From: Candidatus Aenigmatarchaeota archaeon
Lineage (GTDB): Archaea > Aenigmatarchaeota > Aenigmatarchaeia > QMZP01 > JAFGSV01
Assembly (NCBI GenBank): GCA_016934325.1
Contig: JAFGSV010000032.1
Location: 1 to 40,243 of the forward strand
Reading direction: 5' to 3'
DNA length: 40,243 nt
Part shown: positions 1 to 8,549 of the stretch, one piece after another
How positions within the stretch are numbered: the stretch's first letter is position 1
Layout of the letters: each line of letters begins with the position of its first letter
Position numbers and translations under genes: made by a program
The notes under the pieces: model-generated
Database searches by the model: none
Seen by the model: only the letters and a program-made list of their open reading frames with translations
What the model was told of the DNA's origin: nothing

Positions 1-1441
1 CAGCGGCGGGTTGGAAGTGCGGGGATGGCACCGCAGCAGGCTGCATCGGCTCGGCCGGCAAGGGGAAATCCATCCCGGGTCCCTCCACCGGAAACGAAGG
101 CTGGATCGCCTGGGGTTCCGGCTCGGGCTCTTGCTCGGCCGCGATAACCTTCCCGTGCTCCGCGAGGATCCTGACGCTGTCGCCTTCGTGCAGTATAGAT
201 GACGCGTTCCGGGTCGCTGTAAGCGCCGGGACCCTGAGCTCCCTCGCGAGTATGCTGAAGTTGCACAGCCTTCCCCCCTCGTTAGACACGTAGCCGGCGA
301 TGTCCGGGAAAGCAAGCAGAACGTGCAGCGACGGGCTTTCGGAAACGACTATGCACGTCTCGTCGAACTGGTTCCCGTCATCGCCGGGATACTTGACTAT
401 GCTGCCGGTGCCGGTCCCCCTGGAGGCGCACCTGCCCGTGACCAGCGCTTCCCCAGGCTGCTCATCGCGCCTTTCGATCTCGAAGTTGCCCTCCTTCACG
501 TCAAGCAGGAACACCCTGTTGCGGGCTATGCACCAGTCGATCTGGAGCTGGCAGGATTTCGACCCCTGCACCTTCTCAGCAAGCTCGCAGAGCTTCCGCA
601 TCTCGGAATCAGTCAGGACCTGAGCGTCCATCTTGTTGCCCGGGACAGGCTCCTTCTCCGTCTTCCCGGACATGGCATTCCTGACGTACATGCCCAGCTT
701 CTTGCTTATGTTCTTCTCCATCAGGGCGCCGTTTCCGTGGAGCAGGTACTCGTCGGGGGTGACGATCCCCGAGCTCACCGCATTGCCGAGACCCCATGCA
801 GCCTCGACGAGGATCTTGTCCTTCACGAAGTTGGTCAGCATGGAACCGCTCTTATCGGAATCGACCATCCTCTGCACGATTATGGACATCCTGGGCAGGC
901 CATCGACACCCTTCCTCTCGCTGTACAGCAGCATGTGGGGATGGAACGCCGATGCCCAGCAAAGCTTAATGCTTTTACACAATTCGTCATCCCCGGTCAC
1001 GTTCAGAAAGGAGCTCGTTACGCCCGCAAAGCTGTTCTCTTGGCCCCTTACTATCGAAGAGCGCACGGCGACCCTCTCGTGGTTCCTGCCGACCTTGATG
1101 AGGTCCAGAGCAGCCGTGTCCGCCCGCCTGACGTCCTCCGAAAGGGACAGGTTGCCGTAAGCAGCAAGCACCTCCTTCTTGACGGCCTCCGGTATCTGGG
1201 AATTGGTGAAGAGATAGTCGATGTTCTTCTTTATGGCATCGAGGCCCGTCATCCCCTTATGCGTCGTTTCGGAGACCGTCCTTATCTTCCCCTCCAGGCC
1301 GTTCTCGGAAATGAACATGTCCAGGGCATCGGGGGAAAGGACGAACCCCTTCGGCACAGGCAGCGCCGACTTCTTCAAATCGGCAACGGCCGCAGATTTC
1401 ATCCCGAACCGCTCCTCGCTGCTCGCCCCGTCCAGCTTCAC
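1..1441 (-). CDS. PEP synthase/PPDK-like protein (ATP-grasp PPDK_N plus swivelling PEP-utilizer domain), probable pseudoenzyme; C-terminus runs off the window
   Basis: Hand translation of the minus strand, open from about 1441 (GTG start assumed) to the window edge: ...VAVRSSIVRGQENSFAGVTSSFLNVTGDDELCKSIKLCWASAFHPHMLLYSERKG...IIVQRMV...AAWGLGNAVSSGIVTPDEYLL...NEGGRLCNFSILARELRVPALTAT. Not in the supplied ORF track because it has no stop within the window. Confidence 0.75.
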   Translation of the reverse strand, partial: MKLDGASSEERFGMKSAAVADLKKSALPVPKGFVLSPDALDMFISENGLEGKIRTVSETTHKGMTGLDAIKKNIDYLFTNSQIPEAVKKEVLAAYGNLSLSEDVRRADTAALDLIKVGRNHERVAVRSSIVRGQENSFAGVTSSFLNVTGDDELCKSIKLCWASAFHPHMLLYSERKGVDGLPRMSIIVQRMVDSDKSGSMLTNFVKDKILVEAAWGLGNAVSSGIVTPDEYLLHGNGALMEKNISKKLGMYVRNAMSGKTEKEPVPGNKMDAQVLTDSEMRKLCELAEKVQGSKSCQLQIDWCIARNRVFLLDVKEGNFEIERRDEQPGEALVTGRCASRGTGTGSIVKYPGDDGNQFDETCIVVSESPSLHVLLAFPDIAGYVSNEGGRLCNFSILARELRVPALTATRNASSILHEGDSVRILAEHGKVIAAEQEPEPEPQAIQPSFPVEGPGMDFPLPAEPMQPAAVPSPHFQPAA

Positions 1442-1561
1442 TACGTACAAACAACCACCCTTATGATTATTGTCACGGCAAAATTTATTACTTAATTAAC
1501 CGGGGCGGTTTATTAAAAGCTGCAGAGAATCCAGAAAAACCGTCAAGGAAGCGGAGCGCCC

Positions 1562-2077
1562 TCATGATAGCACGATCGAGCAGGGGACGGGCAGCTTCGA
1601 GGAGGCTATCTTGAGCGCCTTCCTCGCTATCGCTTCCTTCCCCGCGGGAACCCTGACGTCGATGATGCGCTGCCCCTCCTTCACTCTGGCCGCCGTCGAA
1701 ACCGGCCTGCCGAAGGAGAGCCTCATGCCGGTCTGGTACCTGTCGGCTCCCGCTCCCGTCGCAATAGGGTTCTCCCTCAGTATGTGATGGGGGAACACGA
1801 GTATCTTGAAGAAGTACAGGTCCTTGCCGAGCTCCTTCTCGAGGGTCTTGTTCGTGCTGACCCTGGAAGCCTCGAGGGCATTGTGCCTTATCTGCCCGCC
1901 CCTCTTCGCGACGAGCGCAAGCTTCGTCGTGAATTCCGGATTGGGCGTGCCTGCCTCGAAAGACCTAATCTTCGGATACGGTACGCCCTTCACGTACGAC
2001 TTTCTGGGCTTGTGCTTGGAGACCCTGGTGTTGGGCCTCTCGAGCCTGCTGTAGCATTTCGCTGGTCTTAGAGCCAT
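1562..2077 (-). CDS. rpl10e: 50S ribosomal protein L10e (L16/L10e family)
   Basis: MALRPAKCYSRLERPNTRVSKHKPRKSYVKGVPYPKIRSFEAGTPNPEFTTKLALVAKRGGQIRHNALEASRV is typical archaeal L10e. Confidence 0.95.
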   Translation of the reverse strand: MALRPAKCYSRLERPNTRVSKHKPRKSYVKGVPYPKIRSFEAGTPNPEFTTKLALVAKRGGQIRHNALEASRVSTNKTLEKELGKDLYFFKILVFPHHILRENPIATGAGADRYQTGMRLSFGRPVSTAARVKEGQRIIDVRVPAGKEAIARKALKIASSKLPVPCSIVLS

Positions 2078-2212
2078 TTAACCCACCATTAAATATCATT
2101 GGTATAAGAGTAACTATTTTAAGGCAGGCTTTTAAATACTTAAACCCGCACACGAAAGTTGAAAAACAGAGAAATCAGAGAGATCGCCCATTGATAACGA
2201 GAGTGATGCGTC

Positions 2213-2959
2213 ATGCATGCAGTGGTATTGGCAGGAGGGTTTGCGAGGAGGCTGTGGCCCCTCACCAAGGATTTGCCCAAGCCACTGCTTTCCGTCGGCG
2301 GCAGGCCGATAATAGGGTACATCCTGGACAAGCTCGGCGAGATCGAGGAGATAGACAGGATATTCATATCCGTGAACAAGAAGTTCGAGCCCCATTTCCA
2401 GGAGTGGCTGCAGGGAAGCGATTTCATCAAACCCATAGAAATCGTGGCCGAGCCTTCCACGCGCGAGGATGAGAAGCTCGGGGCGGTCGGCGCCCTGGGA
2501 TTCCTGCTGCAGGAGAAAGGAGTCAGCGACGACCTCATAGTGGTCGCCGGGGACAACCTCTTCGATTTCGACATGAAGCAGTTCCTCAGGACGAACGGCG
2601 AGAACTCCCCTGTTGTGGCGCTCTTCGACATGGAGGAGAAGGAGGCGATCAGGAACAGGTACGGAGTCGTGGTCCTCGACGAGCGGAATGTCATAAAGGA
2701 TTTCCAGGAGAAGCCCGCGGATCCGGCGAGCACCCTCGTAAGCACAGGATGCTACTTCTTCCCTAAGAAGGCCGTGCAGATGATTTACGAGTACCTGAAG
2801 GGGCAGAACAACGCTGACGCCCCCGGGTTCTTCATATCGTGGCTGGCCAAGCAGATGGCAGTCCAGGGATTCGTCTTCGACGGCGACAGCAGATGGTTCG
2901 ACATAGGGAGCCGCGAGAGCCTCGAGGAGGCAAAACGAATATTCAGGCAGAAGGGCTAG
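2213..2959 (+). CDS. sugar-phosphate nucleotidyltransferase (NDP-sugar pyrophosphorylase)
   Basis: MHAVVLAGGFARRLWPLTKDLPKPLLSVGGRPIIGYILDKL; VVAGDNLFDFDM; DFQEKP; WFDIGS. Confidence 0.9.
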   Translation: MHAVVLAGGFARRLWPLTKDLPKPLLSVGGRPIIGYILDKLGEIEEIDRIFISVNKKFEPHFQEWLQGSDFIKPIEIVAEPSTREDEKLGAVGALGFLLQEKGVSDDLIVVAGDNLFDFDMKQFLRTNGENSPVVALFDMEEKEAIRNRYGVVVLDERNVIKDFQEKPADPASTLVSTGCYFFPKKAVQMIYEYLKGQNNADAPGFFISWLAKQMAVQGFVFDGDSRWFDIGSRESLEEAKRIFRQKG

Positions 2960-3300
2960 GACCTCTCTCCGTATTTCTCGAAGACGCTGAGGAAGACCAG
3001 GTCGGCCTTCGACCCGTTGAACACCTTGTGGAAGGCGCCCTTCGGTATGAGCACGATGTCATCCTTCTTGACGTCCATCTTGACTTCGTCCTTCTGCATG
3101 ACGCCATCGCCCTTCACGAAGAAGTAGACCTCGTCCGCCTCGCCGTGAGAATGGCCGCTTGTCTCCTTGCCAGGATGCAGGATGGTCATGGAGACGACGA
3201 GGTTGTCGAGCTCCCTCACGTCAAGCACGGTGTACACGTCGCTCTTCTTGACGATCTTGCCGACCTTTGGGAAGTCCGTTAGGGAAAGCCTTTCATGCAT
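2956..3300 (-). CDS. cupin-domain protein
   Basis: HPGKETSGHSHGEADEVYFFVKGDGVMQKDEVKMDVKKDDIVLIPKGAFHKVFN matches cupin motifs 1 and 2. Confidence 0.85.
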   Translation of the reverse strand: MHERLSLTDFPKVGKIVKKSDVYTVLDVRELDNLVVSMTILHPGKETSGHSHGEADEVYFFVKGDGVMQKDEVKMDVKKDDIVLIPKGAFHKVFNGSKADLVFLSVFEKYGERS

Positions 3301-3358
3301 ATCAAGAATTGAGCGTCAGGAAATATATTAGAATACCATTGCTCACTGCCGGGTGCGT

Positions 3359-4204
3359 TCACTTGGCATCTGCGATCTCCATGCTGATCTCGACAGAAGG
3401 GACGGAATGTGTAAGCCGGCCGACCGATATCCAGTCGACGCCGAGCTTCGCTATGCTTTCTATGTTATCCTCGTCAATGCCGCCCGAGACCTCGATTATG
3501 CTGCGCTTTCCTATGATCCCGACGGCCTTCTCGATGTCGCCGTTGGGCATGTTGTCCAGCATTATGACGTCAGCCCCCGCTTCCAGGGCGCCCCTGACCT
3601 CATCGATGCTGCAGGCCTCGACCTCGACCCTCTTGCCCGTTTCCTTGGCCTTCATCACCGCGGCTTTCATGCCTGCCAGCTTGATATGATTGTCCTTGAT
3701 CAGAATGGCATCGTAGAGGCCCGCTCTGTGGTTGCCGCCGCCGCCCGTCCTGACCGCGTACTTCTCAAGAACGCGCAGTCCCGGGGTGGTCTTCCTGGTG
3801 TCGAGCAGCTTGACATCGTAGCCGCGCAGGATGTCAGCGTACTTCTTCGTTGTCGTTGAGATCCCGCTCATCCTCTGCAGAAAATTCAGGGCAGTCCTCT
3901 CGCCCGCGAGCAGGGCCCTGGCGTCTCCCTGGACCTCAGCGATGACCTGGCCCGCCTCGGCCGTGTCGCCGTCATATACCTTCCCAACGAATTCCGCATC
4001 GGTGTCCAGCGCCTTGAAGACCGCCTCGGCCACACGGAGCCCGCATACGATACAATTTTCCTTGGCGATAAGGCAAGCCTTCGCCCTCTTTCTTGGCGGT
4101 ATGATAGCATCCGTGGTGATATCCCCGGAGCCGATGTCCTCTTCGAGCGCATCGCCGGCTATCCGCTTCAATTCCCTCTCATCCAATCCGGTCATAATGA
4201 TCAC
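3359..4204 (-). CDS. nadC: nicotinate-nucleotide pyrophosphorylase (carboxylating)
   Basis: DIGSGDITTDAIIP...NFLQRMSGISTTTKKYADIL...LLDTRKTTPGLRVLEKYAVRTGGGGNHRAGLYDAILIKDNHI. Confidence 0.95.
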   Translation of the reverse strand: MIIMTGLDERELKRIAGDALEEDIGSGDITTDAIIPPRKRAKACLIAKENCIVCGLRVAEAVFKALDTDAEFVGKVYDGDTAEAGQVIAEVQGDARALLAGERTALNFLQRMSGISTTTKKYADILRGYDVKLLDTRKTTPGLRVLEKYAVRTGGGGNHRAGLYDAILIKDNHIKLAGMKAAVMKAKETGKRVEVEACSIDEVRGALEAGADVIMLDNMPNGDIEKAVGIIGKRSIIEVSGGIDEDNIESIAKLGVDWISVGRLTHSVPSVEISMEIADAK

Positions 4205-4935
4205 GGCTCGAATATCGCGGGCATCTCCCTCTTGTGCCCCGTCTTCTTAAGCATCTTGCTGACCTTCTCAAGCCTGGCGGGATCGATGCCGCCTGTTTCG
4301 TGCCTCTCGATGGCTTTGAGGGTCTCGTCAAGCTCATCATAGCTCATGCCGATCTCTCCCTCATCCGTCTGGCCATGCCATAGCCCCGCAGACGGGGGCT
4401 TTGCTATAATCCCTTCAGGGACACCGATCATTCTTGCCATTTCCCTTACCTCTGATTTGTACAGACCGGCTATCGGCAGCAGGTCGACGCCCCCGTCGCC
4501 GTATTTCGTGTAATACCCTACCATGAGCTCGGACTTGTTGCCGGTCCCGAGCACCAGATAGTTGTTTAGGTTGGCGAAATAGTACAGGGTGACCATCCTG
4601 AGCCTTGGCTTGAGGTTGGCTTCTGCGATCCCCTGGCCTGGAGGAAGGCTCTGCCTGAGCCTGTCGAAAATTGGCTTTATGTCCACGAACTCCGTCCTTA
4701 TCCCGAATCCCTCGGCGAGCTCCATGGCATGGTCGGCATCCTGGTCAGCCGAGCCGCAAGGCATTATCACGCCTATAACGTTCTCCCCGAGGGCCTTCTT
4801 CGCAAGGGCGGCAACGAGGGAGGAATCCACCCCCCCGCTCAGCCCGATCACAGCCCCCTTGGCCCCGGCCTCTTCGACCTTTCCCTTGAGCCATTCGACG
4901 ATCCTGTCCTTGACCTCGTTCATGCCTTTAGCCAT
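4201..4935 (-). CDS. nadE: NAD+ synthetase (NH3-dependent type)
   Basis: VIGLSGGVDSSLVAALAKKALG...LVLGTGNKSELMVGYYTKYGDGGVDLLPIAGLYKSEV; overlaps the nadC start. Confidence 0.95.
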   Translation of the reverse strand: MAKGMNEVKDRIVEWLKGKVEEAGAKGAVIGLSGGVDSSLVAALAKKALGENVIGVIMPCGSADQDADHAMELAEGFGIRTEFVDIKPIFDRLRQSLPPGQGIAEANLKPRLRMVTLYYFANLNNYLVLGTGNKSELMVGYYTKYGDGGVDLLPIAGLYKSEVREMARMIGVPEGIIAKPPSAGLWHGQTDEGEIGMSYDELDETLKAIERHETGGIDPARLEKVSKMLKKTGHKREMPAIFEP

Positions 4936-6254
4936 CCCGCGTCACCTGCGATGTGATATTCTATGCCCCTGCCCTTGAAGTCTATGTCGCGCCATATTTC
5001 CGTGTTGTCGAGCACCAGCTTACAGCTCCGAAGGGCCGAGAGGATGACGTTATGCGGGGTGAACCTGTAATGCTGATGGTCCGCGACGATGAGCACGGCA
5101 TCGAACTCTTGCAGTCCGGCCGGGAAATCGAAGGAATCCGCCCCGGCAATGGTCTTGATCTCCTCCTTGCTGTAGTATGGGTCATTGACCTTGACTTCCA
5201 CACCCAGCTCGGCCAGCCTCTTGGCGAGCTTGATCGTCGGCGAGAGTATCGAGACCTTGATGTCGCCCTTGTAAGCAAGCCCGAGGATCCCGACCCTCTT
5301 GGCTCCCCTCTTGACGAGGTTATCCGCCACGATGTTGGGCTGCTTCTCATCGGATTCGATCGTCTCCTTGAGTACTGTCAGATGCTCGGGCCTGCTCGCC
5401 CCGAGCAGCACGTACTGGCTCGAAAGCGGGATGCAGTAGCCCCCGGTCCCGAAGCTCGGATGGAACGTCCCCACGTTCCATTTGGTCCCTACAAGCCTTA
5501 GGACTTCCTTCATGTCCACATCTGGGTATGCGAGGGAAAGCTGGTTCGCGAGCGTGATGTCCATGTGCCTGTAGGCGTTCTCGATGCTCTTCACCATCTC
5601 CGCATGCTTGTGGTCCGGCGAGGGGACGAGGTTCTCGCACACGATGGAGAGCACACACCTCATCATCTCCGTGGTCTTGCCTGTAGTGCCGCCGAAGACC
5701 CTTGGCAGCTTCTTAAGGCTCTTCTCGGGGGAGACGAACCAGTCCCTCCTCGGGGCGACGCCGAACATGATGTCCCTGCCGACCTCGATGCCCGCGTCCT
5801 TAAGCAAGGGTAGTATTATCTTGTCGCTCCTCCCGGGGGTCAGGGTCGATTCCACAATTATTAGTGGAGGTTCATAGTTCTTTATCTTCTTCAGCCCCGT
5901 CAGCTTCTTCGTCACATCGATCAGAATATCGTCGTAGGGCTTCCCCTCCTTCTCGGTTGGGATGCTCACGAAATGCACCGCGATGTCAGGCTTCATGGCT
6001 TCATGCCAGTCCGTGGTTGATTTCATCAGCCCGGATTTCACCAGCCCCCCGATTTCGAAGCCAAGCCAGTACTCGAGGTTGTCGATCGGTATCTCGCCCC
6101 TGTTTATCGCCCTTACCTTCTCTTTGTCCACATCCAATCCCACGCAACGTACTCCGTTGTGCGCGAAGTTCGCCATCGTGGTGAAGCCTATGAACCCCGT
6201 GCCCCACACGGCGATACGCTTCTCTCCGCTCAGGAGCTTATCCTTTATGCCCAT
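4920..6254 (-). CDS. nucleotide-sugar dehydrogenase (UDP-glucose/GDP-mannose dehydrogenase family; UDP-GlcNAc or UDP-ManNAc dehydrogenase-like)
   Basis: IAVWGTGFIGFTTMANFAHNGVRCVGLDVD; STLTPGRSDKIILPLL; GTGGYCIPLSSQYVL (catalytic Cys); GILGLAYKGDI. Confidence 0.88.
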   Translation of the reverse strand: MGIKDKLLSGEKRIAVWGTGFIGFTTMANFAHNGVRCVGLDVDKEKVRAINRGEIPIDNLEYWLGFEIGGLVKSGLMKSTTDWHEAMKPDIAVHFVSIPTEKEGKPYDDILIDVTKKLTGLKKIKNYEPPLIIVESTLTPGRSDKIILPLLKDAGIEVGRDIMFGVAPRRDWFVSPEKSLKKLPRVFGGTTGKTTEMMRCVLSIVCENLVPSPDHKHAEMVKSIENAYRHMDITLANQLSLAYPDVDMKEVLRLVGTKWNVGTFHPSFGTGGYCIPLSSQYVLLGASRPEHLTVLKETIESDEKQPNIVADNLVKRGAKRVGILGLAYKGDIKVSILSPTIKLAKRLAELGVEVKVNDPYYSKEEIKTIAGADSFDFPAGLQEFDAVLIVADHQHYRFTPHNVILSALRSCKLVLDNTEIWRDIDFKGRGIEYHIAGDAGWLKA

Positions 6255-6296
6255 TACTGCACCTTGGAATAGAATTCGTCCAGCACCTTTAAATAA

Positions 6297-7136
6297 TTAT
6301 TTATTACTAGGTAATACTTTAGTATTACTTATCTTCCTCAAATCGTCGCTCGAGTGTATGTTCACATAGGTCCCCGGTACCATGCACCCGTGAAGCTTCC
6401 CTTCTGATATAAGCCTGGGAAAGAGGTTGGTCTGCAGCACCCAATTGACGTTGCCCTTGGGGATGTACTCGAACACGCTTGTATCATACATTCCTATGAA
6501 GGTGGAGGTGAGATACGTCTTCGGCCTCGACGGCTTCTCCTCGTAACCTATGATCTGCCCACCTGCCATCTCCACAACGCCCTGGTTCGAAACGGATCCC
6601 CTTCCCGCCTGGACAGCGAGGGTGACCGGCCCGGGGTTGGACATGTGGACCTTGGCAAGATAGTTCAGATCGAAATCGAAGAAGTTGTCGACCGGCAGGA
6701 CCAGGAAGGGCGACTTCATGTACTGCTCTGCGAGCTGCAGTGTCTTCGCGTTGCCGAGGCTTTTCTGCTCTTCTATGTATTTTATGTCGACCGCATATCT
6801 TGATCCGTTCCCAAGCAGCTTGAAGCATTCCCCGATCAGCTCGTTCCAGCCTATGATGAATATCTTCTTGAATCCCGATTTCCTCAGCGTCTCTATGTTA
6901 TGCTCGATTAGGCACCTTCCCCTGATTTTCACCAAAGGCCTCAGCCTGTCCCCTATCATCAGCTTGTCCGGGTCCCCGCCGCCGAGTATAACGGCTACCT
7001 TGTTCGCCTCCAGATACTGGTTCAGTATGCCCTCTATGGCCTCGGACCTCGACCTGATGGCCTCGCCGTCGACGATGCTGTCCAGCTTCTTAAGGACATC
7101 AGCCGAGATGGTCATGGAAATTCTGGTCTTATGCAT
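6297..7136 (-). CDS. CopG-type ribbon-helix-helix DNA-binding domain fused to a sugar nucleotidyltransferase-like domain (putative regulator)
   Basis: MHKTRISMTISADVLKKLDSIVDGEAIRSRSEAIEGILNQYLE (RHH) followed by NKVAVILGGGDPDKLMIGDRLRPLVKIRGRCLIEHNIETL...FLVLPVDNFFDFDL...GQIIGYEEKP. The ORF track opens at 7187, but ATG 7136..7134 is preferred because a TATA-like TTTAAAA and a palindrome lie just upstream. Confidence 0.88.
   Translation of the reverse strand: MHKTRISMTISADVLKKLDSIVDGEAIRSRSEAIEGILNQYLEANKVAVILGGGDPDKLMIGDRLRPLVKIRGRCLIEHNIETLRKSGFKKIFIIGWNELIGECFKLLGNGSRYAVDIKYIEEQKSLGNAKTLQLAEQYMKSPFLVLPVDNFFDFDLNYLAKVHMSNPGPVTLAVQAGRGSVSNQGVVEMAGGQIIGYEEKPSRPKTYLTSTFIGMYDTSVFEYIPKGNVNWVLQTNLFPRLISEGKLHGCMVPGTYVNIHSSDDLRKISNTKVLPSNK
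6310..6329. promoter_or_regulatory. 20-bp palindrome GGTAATACTTTAGTATTACT: putative RHH operator upstream of the 4920..6254 promoter
   Basis: GTAATACT-TT-AGTATTAC is a perfect inverted repeat; shares the GTAATA-N6-TATTAC core with 7141..7160; an extra TATTAC half-site sits at 6302..6307. Confidence 0.65.
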
Positions 7137-7140
7137 GAGA

Positions 7141-7160
7141 AGTAATATCCCGGTATTACT
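7141..7160. promoter_or_regulatory. 20-bp palindrome AGTAATATCCCGGTATTACT: putative autoregulatory operator of the RHH-nucleotidyltransferase gene
   Basis: AGTAATA-TCCCGG-TATTACT inverted repeat, between the TATA-like TTTAAAA (minus strand, about 7166..7160) and ATG 7136. Confidence 0.7.
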
Positions 7161-7253
7161 TTTAAAGCTCTCGCCCGTTTGCGCCAAGCGGCGGTTGCGA
7201 GGATGCTGTCTGTGAGCAGTTTATATAAAACCATGCTTCAAAAAGTTAATACT

Positions 7254-8546
7254 ATGAAGATATCGGTCATCGGAACGGGATACGTGGGGCTTATCACAGG
7301 CGTTTGCTTCGCTGAGCTTGGAAACCATGTCGTGCTGGTGGACGTTGTTGAAGACAAGGTCGACAAGATCAACAGGGGCATTGCGCCGATCTACGAGATG
7401 GGCCTTGACAGGATGCTGCGAAAGAACCTCGGCGCAGGCAGGGTCCACGCATCCATGGGCATCGAGAAGGCTGTGCATGACACCTCCATCACATTCATCT
7501 CGGTAGGGACCCCCTCAGGAAAGGACGGCAGCATGGACCTGGCCTACGTCAAGAAGGCCGTGGAGGAGATTGGCAGGGCCTTGAAGACAAAGGGCGCTTA
7601 TCATATCGTCGTCGTAAAATCGACCGTTCTTCCCGGGACGACCGAGGATGTCGTCATCCCCCTTCTCGAGAAGATCTCCGGGAAGAAGGCGGGGCGGGAT
7701 TTCGGGGTGGCGATGAACCCTGAATTCCTAAGAGAAAGCCTCGCGATTGAGGATTTCATGAATCCTGACAGGATAGTGGTCGGGGGGACTGACGATGAGA
7801 CCATCAAGAGGGTGTGCAGGCTCTATGACGGTTTCTCCAGTCCGGTGATCAAGACCAACCCGAGAACCGCCGAGATGATAAAGTACGCTAGCAACGCCTT
7901 CCTGGCAACCAAGATATCGTTCATCAACGAGATCGGAAACCTCTGCAAGAGGCTTGGCATCGACACATACGAAGTCGCGGATGCGATGGGCCATGACAAG
8001 AGGATCGAAAGGAGATTCCTTGACGCCGGGGAAGGTTACGGCGGCAGCTGCTTCCCCAAGGACGTGAAGGCGATCATAGCCAAATCCAGGCATTCAAAGG
8101 AGCCTCTGAAGATTTTGGAATCGGTCGATTCGGTCAACGAGGGCCAGCCCCTCAAGCTCGTCGAGCTTCTTGGAAGGAAGTTGCCGAGCCTGAGGAACAA
8201 GACGATTGCGATACTGGGCTTGGCATTCAAGCCGGGCACCGACGACATCAGGGAGGCGCCGTCCTTGAAGATAGTAGGTGCCTTGATAAAGTCGGGCGCC
8301 AAGATTAAAGCATATGACCCCCAGGCCGCTGACAATTTCATGCGGGAGTTCAAGGGGATAACCTTCAGCAGCAAACCGGGCCACGCTCTCGAGGGAGCGG
8401 ACGCATGCCTGCTGCTCACGGAGTGGCCCGAGCTGAAGGAGCTGACTGACGACGATTTCAAGAAGATGAAGAGCAAAGTAATAATAGAGGGCAGGAGGAT
8501 ACTGGACAGGAGCAAAGTAAGCGGATTCGAAGGGCTGTGCTGGTGA
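7254..8546 (+). CDS. ugd: UDP-glucose 6-dehydrogenase
   Basis: MKISVIGTGYVGLITGVCFAELG; NPEFLRESLAIEDFMNPDRIVVGG; GGSCFPKDVKA; start moved to ATG 7254, downstream of TATA-like TTTATATAAAA. Confidence 0.93.
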   Translation: MKISVIGTGYVGLITGVCFAELGNHVVLVDVVEDKVDKINRGIAPIYEMGLDRMLRKNLGAGRVHASMGIEKAVHDTSITFISVGTPSGKDGSMDLAYVKKAVEEIGRALKTKGAYHIVVVKSTVLPGTTEDVVIPLLEKISGKKAGRDFGVAMNPEFLRESLAIEDFMNPDRIVVGGTDDETIKRVCRLYDGFSSPVIKTNPRTAEMIKYASNAFLATKISFINEIGNLCKRLGIDTYEVADAMGHDKRIERRFLDAGEGYGGSCFPKDVKAIIAKSRHSKEPLKILESVDSVNEGQPLKLVELLGRKLPSLRNKTIAILGLAFKPGTDDIREAPSLKIVGALIKSGAKIKAYDPQAADNFMREFKGITFSSKPGHALEGADACLLLTEWPELKELTDDDFKKMKSKVIIEGRRILDRSKVSGFEGLCW

Positions 8547-8549
8547 TTG

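Noticed and set aside
323-1495. 390-aa + strand ORF (and 300..623, 633..1160)
   Set aside because: Antisense to the open PEP-synthase-like frame on the minus strand, which has recognisable family motifs; the + frame has none and reflects GC-rich codon bias.
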